Made by a program: the position numbers and the translations under genes
Source: Brachypodium distachyon
Lineage: Eukaryota; Streptophyta; Magnoliopsida; Poales; Poaceae
Direction of reading: 5' to 3'
Length of the DNA stretch: 64,000 bases
Assembly (NCBI RefSeq): GCF_000005505.3
Contig: NC_016134.3
Location: 27,355,584-27,419,583 of the forward strand
The notes under the pieces: model-generated
What the model was told of the DNA's origin: nothing
Databases searched by the model: none
Seen by the model: the letters and a program-made list of their open reading frames with translations, nothing else
Shown here: positions 11,347 to 23,527 of the stretch, one piece after another
Numbering within the stretch: the stretch's first letter is position 1
How the letters are laid out: each line of letters begins with the position of its first letter

Positions 11347-14152
11347 ATGGGCAGGAAGAAGATCTCCACCGCCGCCGGTGCCAGCGCCGCTGCTGACGCT
11401 AAGAAGGAATCTCGCGATGCTCCCCCCGCCTTGGACAAGAAATCCAAGAAGACTGCTGACGCCGCGCCCGGTGATGACAAGAAGACCGGGGAGTGGAAGC
11501 GTTCGGAGATCCTGGCGCGTCACTTTTCGGTGGTGCGGAAGCACGGGCTCATTCTCGGCGAGGACTCTGGCAAGGTCCGCGTCCCGGGCAATGAGGTAAC
11601 TCCCCGTCCCAGGCCTGGGGAGCGAGTTGTTTTCTATGATTTCGTTATCCGCGGCCTTTCTCTCCCCGTCCATTTCTTCTTCCACGCGCTGCTGCTGGCG
11701 TACGGGCTTCAGATGCACGATCTGACGCCCAATAGCTACCTGCACATTGCGTGCTTCGTCACGCTCTGTGAGTGCTACCTGGGCGTGAAACCGCACTGGG
11801 GTTTGTGGAAGAAGCTGTTCATCATCAAGCGGCAGGGCAAGGGCGACTGGATCTACAAGACCGGCGGCGCCAACATCCAAGTTCGCGGAGATGTCCAATA
11901 CTTCTCCCTTCATTAGATCGAGTCGGTGCAGCAGTGGAGGAGTCGGTGGTTTTACCTCCAAGACGAGCCAGTCGACGGCAAGGACTTCAGCCTGCCCGAG
12001 TTCTCCGCCTCTGCTCAAGTGAGAAAATTGAAGTCTTGGAATCACGAGCTGACAGCTGAAGAGGATGCAGAGGCTAGTGTTTTGCTGAAGCAAGTGGTCG
12101 AGCTTCAACAGACTCCTGAGAAAGAGGTGAGTGGTCTGCAGCTCATCGCCCTTTTCATGAAGAGGCGAATTCAGCCGATCCAGGCCCGAGTCCACTCCAT
12201 GTGGGAGTACTTGGGGCCGTCAGACTCCACTCAAGTCTGTGCGTAGGAGCTGTCGGATGAGTACCTTCTGACTCGAGTAAGGGTGGTCACTCGAAAAGAG
12301 ATCACCTTGGAAGATCTGGAGTCGCCTCTGCCGCCTTACGGACCCGACCGATCGTGTGAAGAGGTGATTTTTCCTTACTCACTCACCATTTACTACTCTA
12401 CAATTTCCAAGTTAGTTTTTATTGAAAAGTGTTGTTGTAGGGCCATCAGGAGCTTATGAGCCATCCTCCATTGGACGAAGGGGTTCCAGTCGACGACGAC
12501 GAACTGGTCGACTACTCCAACTCCGACGCCCTTTACGAGGATGACGTGGATGAGGACGAAGATGACCATCAGTCACACAAGCATGGTCGGTCGAGTGAGG
12601 CGGAGCAATTGACTGGAGACTCTTATCAGCACGAGGTGCCTGAGGAGACAATTCCGTCGAGTGCCACAGCCGCATCCGATGAACCGAGGCCCTGGTCGCC
12701 GTCTCCGTCGGCTCCCCTGACCAAGAAAGCCAAGGTCACTATCAAGTGGGACGTCTTCGCATATTCGATGTGTCATCGAGTGGCTCCTCCAGGTACGTTT
12801 CGTTTAAAAACCAGCTCCTTTGTCGATTGAGAATTCTTCTTTCCGAGTTAACGAGTAACCGAAATCCACAGTGATGGTGACGCCGTGGCCAAGAATTCTC
12901 GTGCCGTTTCTCCAGCCCAGAGTCCTGCAAAACCGAGTGCCTCTTTGGCTCGGTGCGAGGTGCGAGATTCTTCGCCGGCGAGGAACTCACCTGCAAGACT
13001 TCCCGAGACGGCACCGACTCCGACTACTGCGCAACCGTCGACTTCGGCGTCTCAGCTTCGTATTGGGGCTTTGGCCCTGGAAAACCATGTGAGTGTTCTC
13101 CCGATGGGAGTGCTGAGTGAAACAATTTTTCATGCTAATAACTTTCACTCATGCTTCTGTCAATTGCAGCCTTTCGTTAAAAAGTTGGTGGATCTTGGCG
13201 ACCGCTACCTAATACTGGAGGAGGAAAACCAGCAGCTACGCCTGGAACTGAACCAAGCGAAAGAGGTCGCTGCTCACGCCCATGGTATGAGCTTTAACTG
13301 TATTTAATCCCTGTCCATACTGTCTGCACGGACTTGGTGCATGTTAACCTTGCCTGTATTTGCAGGTTTGACTGAACAGGCCAACCGACTACGCGACGTG
13401 GTGGTTGGTAATAGTCAAGAGTGGCGGTCGAAGTACGAGTAGCTGGTTGCTGGTTCTGCCAAGGAATTGGCGGCTGCACATGCCGTGGTGGACGCGCCTG
13501 TCAAGCAGGCCAAGCTGGAGGCGCAGGAGAGCTTTGCACTCGAGAAGAAGTAGATTGCCTCTCGATATGACGAGTTGAAGACGTGACTTTCGGCTGCCGT
13601 CGACGCGCTCTCCGGTGAGTTTAATCATAACTGAGATTGTTTCCTTTCCCCTTTGATTTCTTCGACTGATGTGATTTTGGCGCAGATTCCCTCAGCTCAT
13701 TGTCCTCTCTTCGTGGCAAACACCAAGTCACTGAATTAAGTGGTGTGGTGGGCTCAGTTGGGGAGTTGTGCAATCATGCGGCTGACATGCTCGCGAAGGT
13801 GTCTTCCTCGCTGAGGTCATTATTTACGAGCATGTATCCAGACGTCGGCTTGCTGAGATTCTTCGATGGAGAAGATCCACTCGAAGACTTCACTCGGGCG
13901 CAGACGCAGGCGGGTGCTGAGGCTGCCTTCATCCTCTCGCTCACACATGGACTCGACCAGGTGCTGCTGCAGAAGGTTGCTGATGGTGCTCCAATGATTC
14001 CTGATGGGCAAGTCGTCGAGTTGAAGCGCTTTGTTAAGCGGGGACGCAAGCTGGCGAAGAAGTTCACCGCCGTCATCGAGCAACTGAACGCGGCGACTGT
14101 ACGGACCGCGCAGGAGGCTACGGATGAGGTGGGAGCTGGTCCTTCATCGTGA
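11347..14152 (+). pseudogene. Antisense gene of the Tat element (Transposase_28-like, multi-exon)
   Basis: It runs opposite to gag-pol. The first exon starts at ATG 11347 (MGRKKISTAAGAS, basic and Ala/Lys rich). It then shows the conserved 'putative gypsy type transposon' domain, with FYDFVIRGLSLPVHFFF, HDLTPNSYLHIACF and LCECYLGVKPHWGLWKK. TAG at 11914 interrupts it, but the same frame continues with IESVQQWRSRWFYLQDEP. Later exons are inferred from GT-AG borders: about 12441-12792 (acidic), 12869-13087, 13170-13283 (coiled coil), 13365 on, and 13686-14152 ending GAGPSS-stop. A stop also lies at 13439-13441. The domain occurs in many grass genomes inside or near Tat elements; its function is unknown. 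Exon borders are inference. Confidence 0.75.
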
Positions 14153-15172
14153 AGTTCGTTCTTGCCTTACGGTAATAGTTTGTAGTATTGACTCCGCCAT
14201 GATTTCGTTTAAGATGAACCCGTACTATGGTGCCTGAAATATCTTCTTTTGATGCAATATGAATGTCTCTTGGCCGTCTTTTGAAGATGTATTTTCTTTT
14301 CTGTCTTGCTTGGCGCAGTAGAGCGATGACGACGAAACGCGCGAAACACCGGTTGTCCAGGCCATTCCCTTGGAGTCGCAGTCAGTGCCTGCTACCGTGG
14401 CGACTTCGGCGCCTTCCCCCGCCTCTCTTCTGGACCCGACGATATTGAGGGACCAACTAAAGGGTCTCAAGCAAAAGCTTCGGGTGGTCACGGGGGAGGT
14501 GATCGTGCAATGGACCAAATCCAAAGCCGCCCGTGACTGCGAGGAATTTCTGATGAAGGAGTTGTCGATGATGTATGAGAAATTGGCGGTAACTAAATTT
14601 CTTTCCTTCGATTGACTATTGCCTTTGCAACTGTAGTTGTTATTGATTCTGATGCTCTAGGTCTTCAACCTGACCCCCAATCGGAGGCCGAGAGGGTGAA
14701 CTCCTGACTGAGCAGGCTGAACACGTTGAATAGATCATCCTTTTGGTATGACAAAGACAGTGGCCGAGCTTTGGCTTTGATGCAAGACCGTGTTGACCAG
14801 ATAGGGGGTTTTGCCGACTCCTGTCGATCGACGTTGGAGCACGTATACCAAGCCTTGTTTCCTCTGTGTCGACCACCTGCAGGACTTGAAGCTTTGATGC
14901 AAAAATTTCGTGGCGGCACGGGGATACAAGATTTTGCCCAGAGTTTGATGATCAGGGGCGCTCAACATGCTTTGGCATTTGCGCTGGTGAAGCACCCTAG
15001 TTTGGATCTTGATCACATCCACGAGCTTCCGGTGATGCCTGGGGAGACAATTGATATTCGACCTCAGATGGATCAAACTCTGCAACCGGCTCGATGGATC
15101 ATCTTCCTTCATGAAGAGGCGGAACAAAGGCAGCTTGAGGCGAACCGGGTCGCAAATCAAGTCGCGCCGTAG
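14153..15172 (+). pseudogene. Antisense region, second module
   Basis: Plus-strand exons follow the first antisense gene. A frame from about 14313 reads SDDDETRETPVVQA and then a helical stretch, ILRDQLKGLKQKLRVVTGEV. After an intron ending near 14660, a frame at 14726-15172 reads SSFWYDKDSGRALALMQDRV, CRSTLEHVYQALFP and so on to ANQVAP-stop. The latter is clearly related to the third module at 16016. It is unclear whether this continues the first gene or is a duplicate of its 3' half. Function unknown. Confidence 0.55.
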
Positions 15173-15191
15173 GCACCTAGGGAAAAAGATA

Positions 15192-15680
15192 TCGGGTGCG
15201 CGATCAGCGCTCCCGATGGGAGCAGCCCCCGATGGGAGCAGCCCCCGATTGCGTGTCCAACTGCTTGTAGTTGGGGACAGACTCGAAAGAAAAAATTCAA
15301 CATGTATGTGGCCACTCTAATGGATCTGTTATATAAATCGTTGTTCAAATGCTGTACATCTTGCCCATATTCGCTGAGTGGGTTACCGTCGAGTAGGCGG
15401 ATAGCACCCCTGATGGCAATAGCCCCCGAGTGCGTGGCCAACTGTGTAGAGTTAGGAAAGAACTCGAACGGATCCTAAGTTAAGAATTTTTCATCGGGTG
15501 CGCGATCAGCGCTCCAGATGGGAGTAGCCCCCGAGTGCGTGGCTAACTGCGTGGAGTAAGGCACGGACTCGAACAGATCTTGAGTTGGTAAAATTTCGTC
15601 GGGTGCGCGATCAGCGCTCCTGATGGGAGTAGCCCCCGAGTCCATGGTCGACTATTTATAGTTAGGTTTGGACTCATTGA
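15192..15680. repeat. About 105-bp tandem repeats in the Tat element
   Basis: The words tcgggtgcgcgatcagcgct and gatgggagtagcccccgag recur at about 15192, 15389 (diverged), 15494 and 15599. Spacing is 105 bases for the last three, and about 197 between the first and second. A smaller exact duplication of gatgggagcagcccccga lies within the first unit. Such repeats sit between the two related antisense modules. Confidence 0.75.
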
Positions 15681-15722
15681 TTGGCATATCCAGCGAGATC
15701 AGCTACTTCATTGGTTTTGTCG

Positions 15723-16372
15723 AGATGAGTCGCTCTGATGAGATTGTGTATCTTCACGATCGCGTGAGGGACGCTGAACGTCAACTCTTGGCGCTTCGCG
15801 GGGAGGTTGCTGTGTGGAAGTCGAAGGCTCGCACCGCTACCACCCGAGAATAATTTCTCCTGGGGGAGCTTGTTTCGATAAGCTCTGATCTGCGCGGTAA
15901 GCATTGTCCGTGGTGACTGCACGTTATGTATTGCTTTCCATCTTGAACAAGCTGTTTTGGGTTTGCAGAGATTATCCCCGAGTCCCATGAGGAGGCTGAG
16001 CGCGTTCGTCATCGCTTGAACATGCTTCAACGGGCAGGGCCGACGGTTCCTTCCTTATGGTTTGATTCTGATAGGGGGTATGTATTGGCGCTTCTGCAGG
16101 ATCGAGCTGCCCGAGCCAAGGCTTGTTTGAGCTCGTGCCGCCAGATTATGACTGACATTCACAGAGCGCTGTTCCCGAATACGCCAGTTCTTGACGGTCT
16201 TCGGGGTTTGATCCGTTTGTTCACAGATTCGGCTGTCATCAAGAGTTGTATACATGAGCAGCTTGTAACTGACGCCACCGTTGGCCTGGCTTTTGTTAGG
16301 CTTCGATATCCTGGCCTCGATCTGGAGGGACTGCATGTGGTGCTGTTTTTTGAAGATGGAGTATTACTATGA
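15723..16372 (+). pseudogene. Antisense region, third module
   Basis: A short exon reads MSRSDEIVYLHDRVRDAERQ (coiled-coil like) and stops at 15851. A second frame at 16016-16372 reads MLQRAGPTVPSLWFDSDRGY, VLALLQDRAARAKACLSSCR and MTDIHRALFPNTPVLDGL. It aligns with the second module (WYDKDSGRALALMQDR; ALFPLCRPPAGLEAL). The two modules are diverged copies of one ancestral exon pair. Function unknown. Confidence 0.5.
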
Positions 16373-17017
16373 CGCCGTCGAGTGGCATGCTCGAGAACTG
16401 GTCAACCTTGTCGAGATGATATAGACTTCCACCGCGTTGTTGAGTTTTAGCACTTGTTTTTTTGGAGGAAATAGCCCTCGAGTCTTTTCTTGTCATTAGG
16501 TGCCGAACAGCTTGTGTTTCCTCTTCTTCTGTCGTGTCCTGCAACCAAAACTTTGTTAGTTAAATATTTTGGATATGTACCTTTATCCACTGATCTCGTT
16601 TGCCGATGTTGAATATCTTGTGTCGTGATGAAGGGTGACAGACTTGCGCCTGAGTGCCGTCCATTGATGGGGGTGTCGAGCCGATGGTTTGGAGTCCTCT
16701 CCTGGACGGGGGTAATTATGATTTGTATGATGCTTGTTTTTGCGGGTGTTTCGCGCAGCCCCCGAGTCCTGATTGATTGTCGGGTGAGTGCCACCCGTGG
16801 AGTTTTAACTGCGAAGCTGGAGTTGCCGCACTCAAGCGATATTATATAGATACATCCCTCAGGTCTTTGAAGAGACGAAGGTGTTTAATGTAGTAATTCA
16901 GCTCATGTGCGAGGGAAAAACTAATCTTTATTCAATGACGTACTGACGAAAATATTATGACTGAATAGAAACTGAAGACGATAAAAAGATAAACTGAATC
17001 TGTTTGTAGAAAAAAAA
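16373..17017. other. Tat spacer between pol end and antisense modules
   Basis: No supported coding frame on either strand. It separates the end of pol (minus strand, 17018) from the plus-strand modules, so transcripts from the two sides would converge here. Confidence 0.4.
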
Positions 17018-18200
17018 CTAAGCATAGAAACGCCATAGCTATGCGGCGTTCCATGGCATGCCGAAATCGATGCTGGTGGCTGGATCCTTCAGGATTTAGG
17101 AACCGCCGCGGATCACTTTGGATATGATGTAGGGTCCTTCCCAAGGTGATGCCAATTTGTGATGACCCTTCTGTTTTAGCCGAAGGACTAGGTCACCTTC
17201 AACGAATGAACGACGGCGTAGTCAACGGTCGTGACAATTGCGGAGACTCTGTTGGTAGACTGCTGACCGAGCAAGGGCGATGTCGCGTGCCTCATCTGCT
17301 GCGTTGAATGCATCTTCCATACCTTCTGTGCAATCTGGTCTAGCGTATGCTGCGACCCGAGGTGCTTTATACCTTACTTCGGATGGCAGCACTGCTTCTG
17401 CTCCGTACACCATGAAGAAAGGGGTGAACTGCATTGAAGAATTGGGTGTAGTCCTCAAGCTCCAGAGTACCGAAGGGAGTTCTTCGACCCATGCGCCAGG
17501 TGCTCTCTGCAAGGGTGTCATCAACCTTTTCCGCATGCCTTCGGTGAGCAGACCATTGGCCTTTTTGACTTGGCTATTTGTCTGTGGGTGCGCGACTGCT
17601 GCATAGTTGATACGGATCCCCGTCTGCTCGCAGAAGTCTTGAAAGTCGGCTGCTTTGAAGTTGCTTCCATTGTCCGTGATGATACTGTGAGGAACACCAA
17701 AACAGAAAACGATAGACCTGAAGAATTGAATAGCCATTGCAGATGTGGCACTTGCGATTGGTATGGCTTCGATCCACTTCGAATATTTGTCAACCGCGAC
17801 TAGCAGAAAGCGGTGTCCTCCATGACGCGACTTCCTCAACGGGCCTACCATATCGAGTCCCCATTGCGCAAAAGGCTAGGCGATGGGAGTTGTCTTGAGT
17901 TCGGATGCTGGGGCATGCGGCTTCGTGGCGAACATCTGACATGTCTCGCATTTGCTGACGATAGCCTGGGCATCGAGTAGGGCCGTGGGCCAGTAGAATC
18001 CAGCTCTGAAGGCTTTGGCGACGATTGTCTTGCTTCCAGCGTGGTGCCCACACGTGCCCTGATGGATATCTAGGAGGATATCATGTCCTTCTTCTAGTGA
18101 GATACATCTCTGAAAAATACCGAAGACACTGCGCTTGTACAACTTGCCGTTTATTACTGTGAAAGCTTTCGATCGCCGCATAACCCTTCTAGCTTCGGTT
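17018..18200 (-). pseudogene. Tat pol: integrase
   Basis: Minus-strand frames show the integrase zinc finger (IHQGTCGHHAG, then CETCQMF: an HHCC pattern). The core follows with LDMVGPL, VDKYSKWIEA and TDNGSNF. The C-terminal part reads EGPYIISKVIRGGS and, after a stop at 17096-17098, PWNAA and LWRFYA. The position of the catalytic glutamate, normally in a QVERANG-like motif, reads QVKKANG, so Glu is replaced by Lys. Stops at 17096, 17220 and 17877 break the frame. Integration activity is not expected. Confidence 0.88.
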
Positions 18201-19480
18201 GTATCCTCTGGCAACTCCTGCTCGAGCATGTATGCGAGTAAAGGCTTCATCCATGTTGGTTCAATTGCCAGGACTTCAACTGCGCCAGCTGCTGCTTGCT
18301 CATTTGCGGGGTTGTCAGGTAAAACTGCTGAATCGGCTGTGGGATCTGAGTTGGGTGACTTTTTGACTGAAATTGTCACGTTGTTCTCTTTGATGCTTCG
18401 TTGATGGATGATCTCCAGAAAAACGCCAGGCGGAACTGCTGCCCGTGTGGATCCCAGGTTGGCCAAATGATCAGCCTCTTCATTACTGGCTCGGCTGACA
18501 TGCGCGAGCTCGCAACCGTCATACGTACCCTCCAATGTGTTGTACATATCACGGTAGGCGATCATGGTGTCTGATACTGCATCACAGGTCATCATTGTTT
18601 GCTGCACAACCAAGTTGGAGTCACCATAGATCATTACGCGAGTGGCACCGCATGCTTTTGCCATCCGCATGCCATGCAACAGAGCTTCGTACTAGGCTTC
18701 ATTGTTGGAGGCGTTGCGGAAGTGCATCTGAAAAACATAGCGCATCCTGTCTCCTTTTGGTGAGATCAATATTACTCCTGCCTCGGCACCTTCTACCCGC
18801 TTGGATCCATCAAAATACATGGTCCAGGCACTCGACAAATCGGGTGGGCTTGGAGTCTGCATCTCGGTCCACTCGGCGATGAAATCTGGCAGCACCTGCG
18901 ACTTGATTGCTTTCCGGCGCTCGTATGTGATATTCTTGGGCGAAAGCTCGATTCCCCATTGGGCGACCCGTCCTGTTGCCTCTGGGTTATAGAGAATGTT
19001 GGCGAGTGGAGCTTCACTTACTACGACGATCGGGTGTTGCTGAAAATAATGTTCCAACTTCCGAGCCGTCATGAATACTCCGTATGCCAGCTTCTGATAA
19101 TGTGGATAACGCTGCTTTGTGAGAGACAGTACTTCACTAACATGGTATATTGGCCTTTGGACTGGCTGCGCTTTCTCTTCTTCTGCTCTTTCTACTACCA
19201 AGGCTGTGCTGACCACTTGATTTGTGGCGCTGAGGTATAGCAAGAGAGGCTCATTCTCGAATGGGGCTACAAGGACCGGTGGAGTCGATAGCATGCGTTT
19301 TAGATCGGCGAATGCGCTGCTGGCTTCGGGTGTCCACGTGAATTTGTCCCCCTTCTTGAGTAGCTGGTAGAATGGTAGAGCTTTTTCTCCCAATCTACTA
19401 ATGAAACGGCTGAGGGCTGCCACTCGTCCTGTAAGCTGCTGTACTGCATGGATGTTTGTTGGTTCCTTCATTGTTACTAT
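18201..19480 (-). pseudogene. Tat pol: RNase H and second RNase H
   Basis: The frame at 18692-19471 holds the thumb and connection of RT plus the first RNase H-like segment (FTWTPEASSAFADLK, AYGVFMTARKLEHYF). It then starts a second RNase H with WTMYFDGSKRVEGAEAGVIL, which continues in the next frame as YEALLHGMRMAK and VMIYGDSNLVVQQ, interrupted by a stop at 18692. Two RNase H domains in tandem are a documented Tat feature. The region after it leads into integrase. Confidence 0.85.
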
Positions 19481-20200
19481 TGCTCTGATCTTGTCTAGAT
19501 TGGCTTCGATTCCCCTTGCAGAAAGAAAATAGCCCAGAAGCTGTCCTGCAGGTACTCCGAAAACGCATTTCGTCGGGTTACGCTTGATCCGATACTTATC
19601 AAGATTCTGGAATGTCTCTCGAATATCCTCTAATAAAGTATCTTCAGTCTTTGTCTTGATAACGATATCGTCGATGCAGACTTGAACATTTCTGCCAAGC
19701 TACGCCCCAAGACACGCCTACATGCAACGTTGATACGTAGCGCCTGCGTTTTTCAGTCCGAAAGGCATAGTTGTGTAGCAGAAAACTCCATAAGGTGTTA
19801 TGAATATTGTCTTGTCTTCGTCCTCCTTCTTCAATCAAATCTGATTGTATCCAGAATATGCATCAAGGAATGACAACCGGGCACATCCCGTAGTCGAATC
19901 GACGATCTGGTCAATTCGAGGCAGGGGAAAATGATCTTTCGGGCAGTGCTTGTTCAACGAGGTGAAGTCGACGCACATGCGCAAAACTTTCGTGTTTTCC
20001 TTCGGGACAAGCACGGGGTTCGCCACCCAGGTAGCTTGTTTTATTTCCCGGATAAACTTTGCATCGAGCAAACGATTGACCTCCTCACCAATGGCCTTCC
20101 GCTTTGGTTCTGAAAAACGTCGCATCGGTTGCTTGATGGGTTTGGCATGCTCGTCCACATGCAAAGTGTGCTCGGCGAGTTCCCTGGGAATACCCGGCAT
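19481..20200 (-). pseudogene. Tat pol: reverse transcriptase
   Basis: Minus-strand text includes RRFSEPKRKAIGEEVNRLL, VANPVLVPKENTKVLRMCVD, FPLPRIDQIVDSTTG and FLDAYSGYNQI. A stop follows at 19835-19837. After it come [19 protein letters not shown] and the catalytic box as CIDD where YVDD is usual. Further stops lie near 19700. The order and motifs are typical Ty3/gypsy RT, but it is inactive in this copy. Confidence 0.9.
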
Positions 20201-20539
20201 ATCGGATGGTACCCAGGCAAAAATTTTCCAATTCTCACGCAGGAACTCGACGAGTGCGCTTTCCTATGCGGGAGGAAGGCTCGATGACACCAGCACTGTT
20301 TTACTGGGATCCGTCGGGTGTACCTGATGCTCCGCCGTGTCACTCTTTGTGCTGAACTCTATCTGCTGTGGCGCTTTCTTCATCATGGGAAGTACGTCGT
20401 TGTCCGTCGTTGCCTTCAAAGAGGCGAGTTATGTCTGCATGCCGAATGATTCAGCAAGTTTATGGAATTCTCTGTCACAATTGTCCGATCTTGTAAAGCT
20501 TCCTCGGATGGTTATTATGCCGTAGGGTCCAGGCATTTT

Positions 20540-21060
20540 CATCACGAGATATGCATAGTGGGGGATGGCCATAAACCTGGCGAGTGCTGCCGGCCTAGAA
20601 GCACATGGTATTGTGATTTCCAGTCAAGTACTTCAAAATTGATCCGTTCCTTGCGAAAATTAGCAGGGTTGCCAAAGTCGACGTCGAGGCTGACCAGGCC
20701 CAATGGTACTGCCTGTTTTCCCGGAACAATTCCGTGGAAAGATGTGTCTGTAGCTTGGAGATTTGTTAGAGATATGTTCATCGCCCTTAGTGTATCCGCA
20801 AATATGATGTTAATGCCACTGCCTCCATCTTGAATACCTTGCTCATCTCATAGCCTCCCACCTGAGCTTCTAGGACTAGTGCTGACTGTCCTGGCCTCGG
20901 GATCTGAGGTGGGTGGTCTGCCCGCGAGAATGAAATGGCGACCTCGGACCAGTCGAGGTATTCTAGGGTGGCGGGTGGTTCGGTCATAGCCAGATGAACT
21001 TGTCGAGTGATAACTTTTTGATGTCGGATGGACAGCCTTCCTTTCTGTATCATGCATATA
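20540..21060 (-). pseudogene. Tat pol: aspartic protease region
   Basis: Minus-strand frames read PGQSALVLEAQVGGYEMSKV and then, after a one-base shift near 20825, a protease-like DGGSGINIIFADTL followed by FRKERINFEVLDWKSQYHVL and LGRQH. This fits the retropepsin-like segment of Tat elements, whose active site often departs from DTGA. Confidence 0.7.
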
Positions 21061-22970
21061 TTTCCCGGAGGCGCTGGATACGTGTCAGCTGCGACTGTTG
21101 TTTCTGATGGCCGTGATGCAGGCTGCGTGTGTTGCACGGATCCAGCGAAATTTGGTGGCAATGGAGGGGGAGGTGGTGCATTGTGCGCGGCCATCCCAGC
21201 TCGAGTGGCGTGTGGCAGAGCCAAAGGTTGGGGTTATTCCTCGTTGAATTCTGACCTGGCCCCCGAGGGTAATCCCTGCTTGCCGTTGAATTCTGAAACT
21301 GGCTGCATGTGTTCTGCAACTCGTGAAAACGGCGGCACTCGAATAGTGTGTGGCCGCACCTTATATTTCCATCGACATCCCTGGTACCATGGAAGGGGTA
21401 GGGAGATGACAACTGTTGCGTCAACGATAAAGCGGGTTGCCCATCTCCCCGTAACCTCCGAGGCTGCCACTGCTGATTCTTGCTGCTATCCCGGTAGTTG
21501 CAACGGTAGTTTTTATCCCGCTGCCCTTCATGATTTCCTTCACCTCGTCCACTGTCGTTACGGTCAAACTCTACTGCTACGAACTCGGGAACGTTAGGCT
21601 CCTGCTCCTTTCGCTTCTTTCGTCGTTCGGTGTTACGGCCGTGTCCTCTCTTGGCTTCTTCATCATCGGGTAGTGCATTGTGCTCATTTCAAATTGAATC
21701 TTCTCCATCTGCCCATTTATTTGCTATCTCCATCAGATCTGCCACTGTTTTTGGCCTGCTCCGCCCTAGTTCGTCCTTAAAAGTGATGCGTTTCAACCCA
21801 CGTTTGAAGGCGTCAACTGCACTTTCGTCTGATATTTCTTCTGCTGCATTTTTTAGGGATGTCCATCGTTGTATGTATGATCGAATGGACTCACTCGACC
21901 TCTAGGTGCACGCTCGGAGTTCCTCCAACGAAACTGGCCTTTTATATGTTACCCGAAATGTGCGGGTGAAAACTTGATAGAGCTCGTCCCACGAGCCGAT
22001 TTCGCCCTCTGGCAGACTAGCCAGCCATGTGTGAGCGTGCCCCTTGAGCTGCAACTGCAAGCATTGCATGGGCGTGTTCTTCATTCCTCCCTTCAGCCGT
22101 ACCATTGTAAGGTAATCTTCTAACCAAGCTCGTGGCTCCTGAGATCCGTCAAACTTGATTGCGCTCGACGAAACTGAAAAATTGTCGGGCATCTTTGAAT
22201 TGCGAACGCGACGGCTAAAGCAGGCTGCGCTGCAAGGTTCATCCTCTTCTTCTGTGATACGGCCAGCACGGGCTGACCGTTCGCGATCGATTCTCTGCTG
22301 AGTAATGATATCACGAGCATCTCCTAGCACGAGGGTGTTGCGGCGGCGATTAGGCTGTTCTTCCTGTCCCCATCGTGGAGGATTCGTGCGGTTGTTTTTC
22401 CGTGGGGAACTGTCATTCCTGTGTCGCCGAGGCTCCATCTGGTTCGAGTTGGGGCCCATGAGGGCATTCCCGATGAGGCCTAAGCCGGCCAAGACCTGCT
22501 TGTGAATTGCCGCCTTCGGGTCGTCATCTGGTGGCATAGTGGATAGGAGGTACGTGTTTGCAGCGACCACGGCTCCTTGTGGCGTCCGGGGAAGCAACTC
22601 CCCCTGGGTATTGACTGTCATCAATTCATCGTCCAGACTGCGTGTCATGCCAATGTGATCTCGCTCGGGAATTGTTCAACCGAGATTGATAGTGCGGCGC
22701 TCTATATCTGGGGGTGCTTCGGGAGCAAGCACCGCGACTCTGCGCTGAGAGCTGTCTGCGAGCACTCGAGGCGTCGGCGATCTCTCTCCGTCGCTTTAGC
22801 TCTGCCTGCTCATCTCGCAGTCGAGCATGCATAGTGTTTAGCACATGATGATATGCCATCATCTCGTTGTGCGTGGCGTCTGCTGGTAAAGGGGTAGTGC
22901 CGTTAAGAGCGGCCTCGACCCGAACTTCTTCTTCCGCCGTGAGAATGATTGTTGGGCGATCATTGGTCAC
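21061..22970 (-). pseudogene. Tat gag
   Basis: The frame at 21902-22648 contains the Retrotrans_gag core (EPRAWLEDYLTMVRLKGG, CLQLQLKGHAHTWLASLPEG, FRVTYKRPVSLEELRACT). An upstream frame (22626-22970) starts MTNDRPTIILTAEEEVRVEA. Downstream frames show IANKWADGEDSI and a Cys/His stretch (GNIRCGHTLFECRRF) like a degenerate zinc knuckle. Stops at 21902 and elsewhere break the ORF. A still earlier frame at 22976-23523 covers the leader region. Confidence 0.85.
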
Positions 22971-23506
22971 GTCCCCTATGCGCGCGCATCGGCGAAGATG
23001 GTTCTGCCGGCGCGGTGTCCGTCTCCACTGCTCTCGCCTACTTCCGCCGCGAAGACTTGTGCTAAGGTCATGCGAGGGATCGCGATTGCGTCATTGGGGT
23101 TGAGTGCTGCCCTCGAACAGGTATTGATGCTGTAAGGAGTGAGATCTTCAGCGACCACCGAGTGATGTGAATCGCACTCGGTGCAAAAAAATTTGTCCAA
23201 AATTGGCCCTATTTCACCCAGTGAATGCATCGGGGGTGAAGGATCAATCGGCGACACCTCTGGAGAATCGCAGATCTGCCTTGTTGGTGACAGATCTGTG
23301 AAGCTGACAATTCCCTCGTGACTGACTCGGAGGTTAAAGCCTCCGAACGATAGGTCCAGAAGACCATTGAGGTCATGAAAAGTGGAGGGCAATTCTGGCG
23401 GGTGAGCTGAGAAGCTAAAGGACCCGAAGCGGATCGACTCCTCCGTGGTTGATGCGTTGTGGGTTGAGAACAACATGGTCGAGAAGATCGTAGATCTGAT
23501 GCACTT

Positions 23507-23527
23507 CTTCTCCACGGTCGGCGCCAA
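23507..23527 (-). other. Primer-binding site of the Tat element
   Basis: Read on the minus strand, the bases directly after the 5' LTR are TTGGCGCCGACCGTGGAG. The TGGCGCC start is the common tRNA-primer match in plant gypsy elements, and the second LTR element has the same start at 35199. Its position right at the LTR edge fixes the orientation. Confidence 0.8.

Noticed and set aside
11209..12195. 328-codon minus-strand frame
   Set aside because: It is the shadow of the antisense gene's first exon, whose plus-strand frame has the conserved domain.
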